Shown here piece after piece: positions 9,930 to 19,717 of a stretch of 38,005 bases of DNA. Positions within the stretch are counted from its first letter, which is position 1. Each line of letters begins with the position of its first letter. The DNA lies in NCBI GenBank assembly GCA_003550305.1, contig QKYT01000160.1, positions 112,145 through 150,149 on the forward strand, read 5' to 3'. The translations under genes and the position numbers were made by a program. Below the pieces are notes generated by a model. The model worked only from the letters and a program-made list of their open reading frames with translations, made no database searches and was not told the DNA's origin. The DNA comes from Glomus cerebriforme. Taxonomy: Eukaryota > Glomeromycota > Glomeromycetes > Glomerales > Glomeraceae.

Positions 9930-11640
9930 TTGATTCTTTATAAGCAAAGTTTAAAAATATTTTAAGTTTTTGAGAAAAAAAGCAAATATACTTAATCATT
10001 TAAAAATATTATGTTGATAGCTTAGAAGTTAGAACACATTGTTGTAAAAGATATTATCAAAAATAATAATAAAAAAAAAAGTTAAAAATACATAAAATTT
10101 CTTTCACATATACTGTACATTTTCGTATATAAACTACTAATGACCGACCGGCCCACAACAATAAAAATACATTTACTCAAGATATTTTCCGCTTTCATCT
10201 AAAACTTTGTAAATTAAAAATGGTATAATTGCTTTTATTAATATCGGTGATCTCGAAGGTCTTTTCTGACCGTTAGTTCAAAAAAGAAATCTTCACTAAG
10301 ATTATAATCGTGAATTAATCGTTTGTATATCATAAAATATGACTACTAAATAAATAATATAAAATTTTGATCATCAAATTATTATTTGTATGAGAGTCGA
10401 ATTCTTTAACGATTATCATATTTTCACAGAATTATAGAAAATAAGCGGAATTCATTTCAAAAAGAAATTAAAAGCGTAAATTAAAAACGAAAGTATAAAA
10501 GTTTATTAAAAAAAAATGAAAAAATGAGAGTTTGAGTTTCATACAAGTAAAACAGACATTAAATAGTAATTAAACTATCACAAACCCGATAAATTTTTTA
10601 TTATCCCATATATGTAACAATTGTAACATGTATCAATATGCCCCTTTATTTTAGATATTTTAGGTTAAACTCTGGCGAAACAACATTATCGGCACATCAA
10701 AGTTTGATTATACGTGATATTTATATCACACTAAATAAAAACGTCAAGAATAATTTTTTTTTAAACCTCATAAAAATTCAAACTCCATTGGTCTATTCAA
10801 AATGTTAAAACTAAATATAGGAATTCATTGATTGAAACGAAAATCTTTATTACAAAAAGAAACCCGATGACAAGTTTGTGCATTTTTATTTATATTTTTA
10901 ATATTTTTATGAATGGAATAAATTGTAAAATAGTTATTATCTTGAAGGGGATGATAATCTTTCGAATTTCTATAATTTTTTTTAAAAAAAGAAATTTTGG
11001 CGAAAGTCTGAAACATAATGATCCATAGATTGTTTCATTTAATGAAAATAAACGACCATTTATGCCTTTATGGAAACAAAAAAAAAAAAAAAAATCCAAA
11101 AATCGTTTAGAATGTTAAATTCATAGATTTAAATGATAAAGTTACAATAATAAATTGTGATTTACTAATAAAATCGATTTGGAAATAATCCTGCTATTAC
11201 GGGAAAAAAATTTAGTTACACGCTTCTGTCAAAGATATATTGATAGTATAATGAATAAACTGTAAATGTATTTTCTTTGTGTTATCATTTGATCACCTAT
11301 TGACCAAAATACCAATCACAGAAATCGTTTAATTGACATTATGTAACCATCACTTGATTATTGTAAAATTTTGATTCGGTGAACTTTAAAAAATTAATTT
11401 CGCTGCAATTTTTTTTTCTGTCATTTCTTTTTACACATAATATAAATGATATTCTTACAATTACTATTTAAAGCTTATCTTTTTTAAAAATTTAATTGAT
11501 TACAATAATCCTATTATAAATTTTAGATTGTAATTTTAAAAAGAAGTTCAAAAATATTAATTATATGAATTTTATTATATAAATGTCGTCTCAAATCTCA
11601 ATTCCCCCACCCCCCCTCCTCATTATTCTCATCGTTTAAT
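9930..11640. other. Gene-poor AT-rich stretch
   Basis: One exon-like plus-strand frame at 10653-10808 (RYFRLNSGETTLSAHQSLII, then RDIYITLNKN) follows a TTTTAG acceptor-like site; unrecognised and low confidence. The overlapping plus and minus frames at 10825-11099 are AT-rich noise. A C-run lies at about 11606-11618. Nothing else seen. Confidence 0.35.
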
Positions 11641-11646
11641 ACAGTA

Positions 11647-11810
11647 CAGTCAAAACTAGTTATAACGAACCTCTTTATAACAAAACTCTGGATATATCAA
11701 ACCCAAAATTTTTAAATTCTAATAATAGTTCATTATAAACATATAGAAAAATAGTAATTTATAAAATTTTTCTAATGGAACCATCAGTTCGTTAATGAGA
11801 GTGTTGATTG
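11647..11810. mobile_element. Short pogo-like MITE with TA target duplication
   Basis: Left end CAGTCAAAACTAGTTATAAC continues GAACCTC; the reverse complement of the right end reads CAATCAACACTCTCATTAAC continuing GAACTGA. Both are flanked by TA (11645-11646 and 11811-11812). CAGT ends with a TTATAACGAA core and TA duplication are typical of pogo/Tigger members of Tc1-mariner. At 164 bp there is no room for a transposase, so it would depend on one elsewhere. Confidence 0.65.
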
Positions 11811-11829
11811 TATTAAAATATCAACACTC

Positions 11830-12500
11830 TTATTATCATATTCATATTTAATCATATTTAATCGTATTTACAATGATGGCAAATCTCGTTATTTTCCATC
11901 GCCCATAATCCCCATAATCTAATCGCTAACATCATCGTCCCGATTTTTTTTTTAATTAATAGTCACATTAAGAAAACCGGCTGACGACATCATAAGAAAT
12001 CAACGATCATGAGTAAAATGAAAATAAAAAATGAAAAGAAAGATATGGTTTGAATAAAGCTTTAAGTTTCCCCCCTCTTTAAACTTTTATGTTAAAAAAA
12101 AAATGAATTTTACAAATAAAAAAAAAAACAGGAGTTTATTATTCTTTTGTCATTTTTTAAAGAAACCATTTTTACATTTCTTTTTGAGTGCTCATTTTCT
12201 TGCGTTTCTTAAAGAAATGGTGGGGAATAAGTCAGTAATAAGTTAAATGAAATTGAAATTAATACTGTACTATTGATATACTGTATGTCACATATAGAAA
12301 TTACCCTCCAAAGTTTCGATTAATTTCGATTTTTAAGAAATTTTTGTTTTATGTCCTTTGAACTTTTAAAAAATTATGTATAAAAATATCTTGGATGCTT
12401 GAATGATTTTTTTTTAAAAAAAAAATTGCCTTTTTTTTTGTAAACTTTATTGAAATATTTGTCACGTTATTTGGAATTTTTTGGAAGGTATTATTGAAAA
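11830..12500. other. AT-rich stretch without a gene
   Basis: Begins with a perfect 10-bp inverted repeat around the pogo-like right end (GAGTGTTGAT at 11799-11808, ATCAACACTC at 11820-11829). Holds a T9A10 junction at 12407-12425. No gene seen. Confidence 0.4.
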
Positions 12501-12503
12501 CAT

Positions 12504-12929
12504 GATGTAATAATTATCACAAGGAAATATGAAAATAAAAAATGGAAAGAAAGAAAAGTAAATGAATGATAAGAGAAAACATATTAAGTAAAAAATAAAT
12601 TATTTTGATATAAAAGGAGTAATGAAAGTTTTATAAATATTAATTGACCATTATTGGGATTGAACCAATTATTAAGTAATCATTACATAGGATTAACCGT
12701 GTATCGAATGGATGGCAACTAGCCACATAACCACATGCCTGCCATAGTCAGAATGGAGCATATTGATACTGTGCAATAATTACGAAATACCACCAAGGAA
12801 TGGCCGGATATTGTTAAGAATAAAAAGAGTGCAATGAAGTATGAGTATAAAATGAATTATTTTTAAACTCTCTAAACGACTTAATCTAATTCCGACAGAT
12901 GTAATAATTATCACAAGGAAATATGAAAA
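12504..12929. repeat. 32-bp identical direct repeats flanking a tRNA-like segment
   Basis: Bases 12504-12535 and 12898-12929 are identical over 32 bp. Between them, 12653-12669 on the minus strand forms a perfect tRNA-type T-arm: stem ATTGG/CCAAT with loop TTCAATC, and the following AATGGTC can pair over five bases with CTCCATT near 12754. No convincing D-arm or anticodon arm was found. It could be a tRNA-derived SINE or tRNA relic. Confidence 0.4.
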
Positions 12930-13600
12930 CTAAAAAGGAGTGATAGAAGAAGGAAATGTATCAAAAGAGTCATGAAATAATAAAATAGATCGAGAATAGA
13001 CGTAAAGGAAAGGAAAAGTAAAATCAAATTTATACATTTGAGACCGACCATCAAAGAAATTTTAGCTGAGAAGAGTATTATTTTTAAATAGGCTGGCTGG
13101 TTTCAATTTTTTTCCCAAAGTTTTCGCTCAATATAATCATCTTTTGTAAAAACAGTCTTCTTCCTTAATAATAGTATGCTAAAAGTTTACCTAAAATTTT
13201 AAAAAGAAAAAAAAAGTTTTAAAACATTAAGATGTGTTAGAAAACATAAAAATAATTTAATGGAAAGGGTGTATTTATATAATTAAGAATATGAGATAAT
13301 AGAAGTACAAACAATGAGTCTGATGTGCTCAATAATTAAACACAATGAGTCATTTTTTTGTATGTCGCACAAATTATTAATATATTGGAAATCAGAAAAT
13401 TATCTAATGATCCGTTGATTTAGCTAACTAATCCAATATAGAACTTAGGGCAAGTCAGACTCAGCATGATAGAGTATAACTGTTAAACAACGCTATATGA
13501 CTCATAATGTAACTAGCTATTGATTTTTAATACCCTTATTTTTTTTTCTTAGTTCCAATATTAATTCTTACTTCTAAAGATTTATAATATAGCCCTATCC
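12930..13600. other. AT-rich stretch without a gene
   Basis: No open frame, repeat or RNA gene recognised. Confidence 0.4.
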
Positions 13601-13606
13601 TCACTC

Positions 13607-13876
13607 CTACAAGTCTAACCCAAATGCGTTTCTAGACTTTTTTAGCAACTGTACAGGCTCCTTCCAATCCTTCCAATGATCCTCCCTATACGCCCAGGAG
13701 GTAGATTGGTGGAATAATTTGGGCGTCTTCTTGGAACAAGAGAGCAGAGAAGGTACTAGAGGAGTAAAAGTCTCAAATGAGTTTAACACTGGCCGTCGCG
13801 GATTCGGATTATCCTTGACGGTTGATGGATCATACGGATCATGTATTTCTCGGATGACGGATGACAGATGATCCAC
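13607..13876 (-). CDS. Open frame of uncertain strand, unrecognised
   Basis: A GC-richer island. The minus frame (89 residues, no ATG at the boundary) reads REIHDPYDPSTVKDNPNPRR, then LLSCSKKTPKLFHQSTSWAY. The plus strand over nearly the same bases is also open apart from one stop: SNPNAFLDFFSNCTGSFQSF, stop, then LYAQEVDWWNNLGVFLEQES and FNTGRRGFGLSLTVDGSYGS. I cannot decide which strand is coding; the plus frame has the more protein-like composition. It is probably a fragment of a gene with the rest missing. No family recognised. Confidence 0.25.
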   Translation of the reverse strand: MDHLSSVIREIHDPYDPSTVKDNPNPRRPVLNSFETFTPLVPSLLSCSKKTPKLFHQSTSWAYREDHWKDWKEPVQLLKKSRNAFGLDL

Positions 13877-14020
13877 AAATTGGAATGCGAATAAGGAATA
13901 GCAAAGAGGTCTATATATATATATTCAAAAATTTCTTTTGTAAAATAGCCTAAAGGGTTTACCTTATCTTTTTTATTCTTCAAATCAGTTCAAAGGTGAT
14001 GGTCTTTTAAAAAAGTGATA

Positions 14021-14303
14021 ACTGCTTTGCCATTTTTATTCCCTATATGGGGGATGTCTAAAGCGGAGCAGAATTACGTGATCATATTGAATATCTGTCA
14101 CCTCTGCGTCACACTTTCATTTTCCATTTTTCCTAAGTATTCTAGGGAACTTAGAATTTTTTCGATAGGTAAAATCCTATTTATCACCTGTTATTTGTCA
14201 TATGCATAATTTCTTAATGCCATAATTCTGGCCAAAAATTTTATGAAAATCACGTGATTTTGCTCCGCTTTAGACGTCCCCTAAAAAGGCAATTTCGTTG
14301 CAG
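14021..14303. mobile_element. MITE with long terminal inverted repeats
   Basis: About 60-bp imperfect inverted arms: left TTTGCC, GGGGGATGTCTAAAGCGGAG, CAGAATTACGTGAT (to about 14092) and right ATCACGTGATTTTGCTCCGC, TTTAGACGTCCCC, GGCAA (from about 14249). The interior (14093-14245) matches 18028-18192 closely, including GTATTCTAGGGA and TAATTTCTTAA, which defines a family. No coding capacity. Confidence 0.75.
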
Positions 14304-14359
14304 ATCGTTTAATTCCGGCCGGAATAACTACCCCAGCAAAATCACTATCACGTGATATT

Positions 14360-14890
14360 GGCGATGCATATCATATATTGATATACATACTGTATGTCGA
14401 AGTTGAATATACACATTCCGTAAACATCTTTGATACATTAGATTTAAATTTTTTAAAAGGTAAGTTAGTCCACCAAGAATTAAATTTTGATAATTTTTAA
14501 GCATAGCCAACCCCATTGCTCAATCTTCATATTGTTGCAATTCCAAGATTAAGGAATTCCCAAAAAAAAAAGAAATAATCAAAATGTAGGAACAAGGAAT
14601 AATTTAATAGTTGAAAAGAAAGGAGGAGTCGAGTCTGTTACCGAACCATTTTTCTTCAAAATTAGGAAAATTGGAGAAATTGTGGCAAAAAAAAAGCTGA
14701 TTTCTTTTTATGCTCTTTTTATTTTTATATTTCATTTTTTTGAAACATTCTATAAAGAAACATAATCCTATTATTTCTATTATAGTAATTAATAAATAAT
14801 TGCTGAGATATGTAGAAGAACTTTTATCAAAATGAAATAAACCTTAATTCATCTATTTCTCTTTTATATAATGGTAATTACAATTAATAC
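14360..14890. other. AT-rich intergenic stretch
   Basis: An ATCACGTGAT palindrome lies just upstream at 14347-14356, probably part of a second, partial MITE fragment starting near the ATTCCGGCCGGAAT palindrome at 14312-14325. Nothing else recognised. Confidence 0.4.
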
Positions 14891-15090
14891 AATTAAAATA
14901 ATTAAAATAATTATACGCTTATCAGCAGTTGCAATTGCATTTTTGAGACGCCTATTAGCAACTTCATTCTCGAGACGCCTATTGGCAATTTCATTTTCGA
15001 GACGCATGTTAGTAATTGCATTTTGAGACGCCTATTAACAGTTTCATTTTCGAGACGCCTAAAATAATTAAAATAATTAAAATAATTATA
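14891..15090. repeat. 27-bp minisatellite between 25-bp direct repeats
   Basis: Five tandem units (14931, 14958, 14985, 15012, 15038) share CATTTTCGAGACGCCTATTA, 27 bp each except the fourth at 26 bp and a shortened last one. The array is flanked by identical 25-bp AATTAAAAT-type segments at 14891-14915 and 15066-15090. The 26-bp unit shifts the frame, so a coding role is unlikely. Confidence 0.85.
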
Positions 15091-15537
15091 AAGCATTACG
15101 ATCTTTGCTCATACTTCTCGTTTATCATTAGAGTAAAATACAAGAATAATGAAATAAATGGAAGAATAAATTTTTTAAAAAATTATCTAGCTTGCAGGTA
15201 ATTTAACTAAAGCTAGGCCAGACTTTGTTCAAAAAAAAATTTAAAACAGAAGAATGACTTCCAGTATCTTTAAAAAAGAAGGAACTAATTTTTTTGATTG
15301 TCATAATAATTTTTAGTATATTGTTTACGCGTTAACGGTTGCCCTATGAAGGCTATCAATACCTTCTCTTAGCTCTCGTGCGGAAATGCGGTGAGTATCC
15401 AAAATTGGATTACTTTTTTCATTATTGTTATTATTATTGAACATTTTTATTAATAATTGAACTTCTATTTTAATTTTCCCATTATTGGCTTATTAGCTTC
15501 CTCTTTTTTTACCACTCTGAAACTCAGGTCTTTTTAA

Positions 15538-15735
15538 TTATTGGTACACTAACAAATTATTTGATGATAATTCTACATTCTCTGATGTAAAAATGACGAT
15601 GCTGGTGGCAACGATGAATATGGGAATTGGTATTCGTTGTGTTTTCATTAATGTCGTTATGACTAATTTAACAAACTCTTCAGCTGTTTCTTGTTCGGCC
15701 ATTTGAGGTTCGGCGTTTGAAGATTCATTATTCAT
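15538..15735 (-). CDS. Small protein with one predicted membrane segment
   Basis: 65-residue frame from a true ATG (15733-15735): acidic, Glu-rich start MNNESSNAEPQMAEQETAEE, then basic TLMKTQR and a hydrophobic IPIPIFIVATSIVIF segment, ending LVYQ. The ATG overlaps the stop of the upstream frame by four bases (ATGA), which in a fungus is better explained as a frameshift within one broken gene than as a separate gene. No family recognised. Confidence 0.3.
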   Translation of the reverse strand: MNNESSNAEPQMAEQETAEEFVKLVITTLMKTQRIPIPIFIVATSIVIFTSENVELSSNNLLVYQ

Positions 15736-16586
15736 GTTTTTTTATAAAGCGAAATTGCATTGCATGGGGAATTTTGAAGTAGGTACAGTTTTGGAAATTT
15801 TATTAATGCTGACATAATGATGACGACGGAATTTGTAATGCTGGTGATGATAATGACTTGTCTTGTTAAAAGTGGAAGACATGGTAATGTATAACAGTAA
15901 ACCCACCAATATTGATGGAAATTATGGATCGTAGGTGGTTCTTGCATGTTAATAGAAATAGGCGTTGATGTTGAATTATCGAGAGAAGTTTTAAAAGAAT
16001 TCTTCTTTGTGAGAAGGTGTTGCTATTGAAGAATTATTCTGATTATGGAATCTGACATCATAATTGATTAACTTTGACATATCAAATTTCAAAAAAGATA
16101 TTATAAATGGAGGTAGCAGCATTAAGGGTAAAACAGATACAGATATTTCAATGGGTGAGAGAAAAAAATCAGAAAAATACACCCATCCGCACCGAATTGG
16201 TCCCATGGCCATATTAAAATTTTTTTTTGACCCCATTCCTGGTAAAAAGGATTTTATTATTCTATCATCAAAATGTTGTTTTTTAATTTGATTTCTTAAA
16301 GGAGAATGCAAAGTATATTTGCGATCACGATTCAATAATGGCTAAAATCCAACTGATAATCCAATTTAGTTATACTGTAACTGGTAATAATAATTTAATT
16401 GATAATCTGATTTTGTTTGCTAATAATAATTTCAGGCATTTATATAACTGATAATGCTAAATTGGTGAATTATGAATATTACGTAAAGGAAAATGATCTT
16501 AGTAGTATTATTCGACCGTATTTCCAACGGATAACGATAAAACTGTTCATTTACCACAAGTATCAACCATAACAATCGCTTACTGA
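15732..16586 (-). pseudogene. Multi-exon membrane protein gene, frameshifted
   Basis: Proposed exons on the minus strand: 16586-16483 (RLLWLILVVNEQFYRYPLEI, ending TTKIIFLY) and 16341 downward (PLLNRDRKYTLHSPLRN, CGWVYFSDFFLSPIEISVSV, LPLMLLPPFIISFLKFD), joined by a 141-nt intron with GTAATA donor and TTTTAG acceptor in phase 0. The frame stops at about 16011 (HKEEFF), but one base fewer in a T run there continues it as KTSLDNSTSTPISINM and a second hydrophobic region, WWVYCYTLPCLPLLTRQVII, to the stop at 15732. At least three hydrophobic segments with Ser/Asn-rich loops suggest an integral membrane protein; a receptor is possible but nothing specific was matched. The single-base break could be a real mutation or a sequencing error. 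Confidence 0.35.
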
Positions 16587-16589
16587 CTG

Positions 16590-17570
16590 TAAAATCACGT
16601 CAACATGCAATAATAGATTGTCAATATTCGTTTGTAACAATAAAATAAATATAATATATAGTATTATTAATAAATATTTCAGGATGAAAATTTTGTTTAT
16701 AAATAAAAAAGAAGGAATTTTTTGAATTTCTTAATGAAATTCTTTTCAAGTTTAATGGTTTGAAATTATGGAGTGACATTTAATGAATTTTGATATCGTT
16801 ATTTATTAATTTTTTGTATGAAATATGAAAATTATTTTTAATTTTTAAAAGGGAGAAAAGGGAAATTAATTTTCAAAGAGAGAAGGATGCTTGCATTCTT
16901 ATGGGTTTTCTTTTTTTTATGAAATTCATCACATTAAACGTGATAAATTAATGTATTTTAAATTTTTCATCGAAATCAATCACAATTGCTAAGCCAAATT
17001 AAAAATTGTTGACGGGATGTATTTCTGAGGCGCTGTAAATTTACGGATCTTTATATTTCTTATCATTTATGTTATTATACCTCGAAGAACTACTACGAAT
17101 AATGTTTATTCGATTACTATCCTTATCGATAATGAGCATTAATTAAAAAAAAATCAAAAAAATCAAAATATTATTTACAGTAAAATTCTTTGTAATCCAG
17201 AATAATACGATAATTAACATTAATACAAGTATTCAGACAGTTTAAATGATACCTTTATAGATAAATTTACAAAAATCAAATTAGCTATTTTTTTATTTTT
17301 TCTAAACTCAATCCGTTTAGATTTTTTTTAAAAAGTCTAATCCGAGTTCGTGGATCCGATCCCATTCCTTATTACAAATATCTCCTTACTAAATATAATA
17401 CAGTAATATTAAATTAAATTGATTTTACATAATAATCACGCAAAAAAAAAAAAAATCTATTTCAAAATCAAACATTTCGTTTCATAGGAATCGGTTGTAC
17501 TGCAACAGAGGGTGGTGCAGTCAAAGAATTTAAAATCAGATATTACGCATTTAAATTTATTTTAATTTTA
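16590..17570. other. AT-rich stretch without a gene
   Basis: No gene, repeat or RNA recognised. Confidence 0.4.
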
Positions 17571-17574
17571 TTAT

Positions 17575-17781
17575 TCAAAGTGCAAAATGAGTGTTTTGTA
17601 AAGCATTCGCCACGTTAATTATTTTTATAGGACGATTTATTGTTATTTTCATTACAAATAATTCTAATTTACATGGCTGTGAACAATGGCTGTTTGTTTT
17701 GGTTTTAAGCGCTTTAAATAATATTAATATAAATAAAAGTGATAAAATTGAAGTGTGAAACAGTCCATTTTTAAGAATCAT
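17575..17781 (-). CDS. Possible small secreted or membrane peptide
   Basis: 68-residue frame from a true ATG (17779-17781). The N-terminus MILKNGLFHTSILSLLFILI looks like a signal peptide or membrane anchor (positive charge, then a hydrophobic core of about 15 residues), followed by HCSQPC and a short mature part. No clear cleavage site. The high AT content makes hydrophobic frames common by chance, so this is tentative; no family recognised. Confidence 0.2.
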   Translation of the reverse strand: MILKNGLFHTSILSLLFILILFKALKTKTNSHCSQPCKLELFVMKITINRPIKIINVANALQNTHFAL

Positions 17782-18017
17782 TTTAATCTAACTTTGAAGC
17801 CTCAAGCAAAGCATATTAGACAAGTATCTCATACTTGATATTCCTCACAAAGTTAATGATATCAAAATTATTACTTATCGTAATATTATAATAAAAGAAA
17901 AAAAAATTTATTATTTGTATGGACTTGATTATTTGGCATGATTTTTATTGGAAAAATTCATTGATATCAGTTATCATTTGAGTAGGATTTCCCTAGCGTA
18001 ACTACCAAAAAAACGTA

Positions 18018-18192
18018 AAATCACGTGATCAATATTATTCATCACCCCGTGTCACGCTTTCATTTTTACTATGTATTCTAGGGACATGAAAAATTTTTTT
18101 GTATGTGAAATCATATTTGTCACATATTATTCGTCACATGGCTAATTTCTTAACGCTGGCCGAATTCCATAATGCTGGCCAATTTTCGTGAT
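18018..18192. mobile_element. MITE fragment, same family as 14021-14303
   Basis: Starts at ATCACGTGAT (18020-18029) and follows the interior of the 14021-14303 element: TCATCACC, GTCACGCTTTCATTTT, GTATTCTAGGGACATG, GTCACAT and TAATTTCTTAACGCTGGCC. The outer arms are largely lost. Confidence 0.7.
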
Positions 18193-18605
18193 TTTTTCAA
18201 TTATATGTCATTAGAGATCGAGATCAATCATTCACTCATATTAAATAAAAAAAGAAATTATTCATATGTACAATGGATAGATAATTTTCCAACTTTAATA
18301 TCAGGAATCATTTTCATATTTAGAAATGATGAAAAATGTTGTGGATCCAACATATTTTGAACACATGCTTTATCTTAGTGATAGTAGTGATAGACTGATA
18401 GTTAAGATAATTAATATATTTATTTTATTTATTTTCTTTATGAAAAGGAAAAAAGAAAAAAAAGAAGATATTAGAATGAATATTCTATATCACCTTTCGT
18501 ACATAAAAATAATATAAATAAATATTCAACTTAAGATTAATTATCGGTCTTTTTGAAAATTCATACCTTGGTAATCGTATGATGAATTCCAACAAGAAAC
18601 CTTTA
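18193..18605. other. AT-rich stretch, no credible gene
   Basis: Two overlapping plus frames (18172-18517) are hydrophobic or lysine-rich and look like AT-rich noise. Confidence 0.35.
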
Positions 18606-18609
18606 AGGT

Positions 18610-18755
18610 ATTGCTAAACATCGCCTGGGCGATCATCATCTTTACCAGCATTAGGATGGAACTTGGGGCAGAATTAAGAATACGAATGTAACTCCGCCCA
18701 AAATGCTATCCTAATGCTGGTAAAGGCGATGATCGCCCAGACGATGTTTAGTAAT
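18610..18755. mobile_element. Hairpin MITE with nearly perfect 60-bp arms
   Basis: Left arm CTAAACATCGCCTGGGCGAT, then TTTACCAGCATTAGGAT, TGGGGCAGAA; right arm is its reverse complement with a few mismatches (TTCTCCGCCC-like centre, ATCCTAATGCTGGTAAAG, CGATGATCGCCCAGACGATG, TTTAG). Only about 25 bp separate the arms, so the whole element folds into one long hairpin. Same family as 7548-7644. Confidence 0.85.
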
Positions 18756-19290
18756 TTTCAACCTTTTAATTCTTAAAATTTCTAGAACATTGAGTCTTTA
18801 TCAGGTAATGGATATGAATCTGGCAATATTGAGAATTGAGATATCGGATAGGTATTACCCTTCATGGTTTTCATATTTGTTTCAATCCTCTTCCGATCAA
18901 TGATCTAAATTTTATTATAGAAATAAATTAGAAATTTTCTGAATTTCTTTATCAAGAAGAAAAAATTTATAGCATTATCCTTTATTGTTAACTAATTAAA
19001 ATCTACAAACACTTACGATATCATTTCTAAGCTAAATTTAATATATATTTAATATAGATTTCTTCCATTATTTTTTTATTAATTCTTAAAATTATGAATA
19101 AAATTACTATTCTTAGGAAGTTGCGACAACAATTATGTTAATTTAAATATATGTAATTATTGTATCAATTGCATAAACGTGGCTTAATTCTATTTTATCT
19201 CAAAATGGACAGGTTCAGATAACATTTCAAAAATCTCGTGAATCGTGATGATCATTTTTCTACTTAACTTACAATTTGCAATATTCTAAA
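18756..19290. other. AT-rich stretch without a gene
   Basis: Nothing recognised on either strand. Confidence 0.4.
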
Positions 19291-19302
19291 GTCAAAATGT
19301 CA

Positions 19303-19406
19303 AAAATGGCCAACTTATTACATGACTTGTGAATTTTCTGCGAAAGACAAGTGTTCCTAACCTATTCTTAAACTCAAATATGATGGCCAAAATGGCCAAC
19401 TTATTA
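19303..19406. repeat. Short direct repeat pair
   Basis: AAATGGCCAACTTATTAC occurs at about 19304-19321 and again at about 19389-19406, 85 bp apart. Confidence 0.7.
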
Positions 19407-19486
19407 CTATCATAGTCTATTGCAAGCCTGCAGAAATCAAAGCCAAAAGGTAAAATGTAATTAAAGGTTGCTGTATAACTTGATAT

Positions 19487-19717
19487 ATGAAAAAAGGACC
19501 ATTTTCCTTCGAATTTGGCTTTAAAAGCCAAATTAGAACTTATTTTACTAATATCAAAACTGGCGATCTCTGGAAAGAAACTAAAATAAAATCAATGGAT
19601 TTTCTTTACCGTCCTAAACTAAATTGGGAGCACAAAAATTCGACGATAGCTAAATTACATGCTTCAGAATCACAATTTTCGGCTTGTTTAATTTCATTGT
19701 TAATAGTTAATAATTAA
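19487..19717 (+). CDS. Hypothetical 76-residue ORF
   Basis: Frame from a true ATG: MKKGPFSFEFGFKSQIRTYF, then TGDLWKETKIKSMDFLYRPK, LNWEHKNSTIAKLHASESQF and a hydrophobic end. Balanced composition for such AT-rich DNA. It contains a perfect 23-base palindrome (19512-19534, arms AATTTGGCTTT and AAAGCCAAATT) within codons 9-16. No family recognised; could be a gene fragment. Confidence 0.25.
   Translation: MKKGPFSFEFGFKSQIRTYFTNIKTGDLWKETKIKSMDFLYRPKLNWEHKNSTIAKLHASESQFSACLISLLIVNN

Noticed and set aside
10825..11099. Overlapping plus and minus frames of 63-69 codons
   Set aside because: Phe/Ile/Lys/Asn-rich translations on both strands of the same AT-rich DNA, with no conserved motif.
14911..15096. 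Minus frame with nine-residue repeats
   Set aside because: It is the translation of the 27-bp minisatellite; one unit of 26 bp breaks the frame, so there is no sign of selection for protein. The array is also not CRISPR-like, since it lacks spacers.
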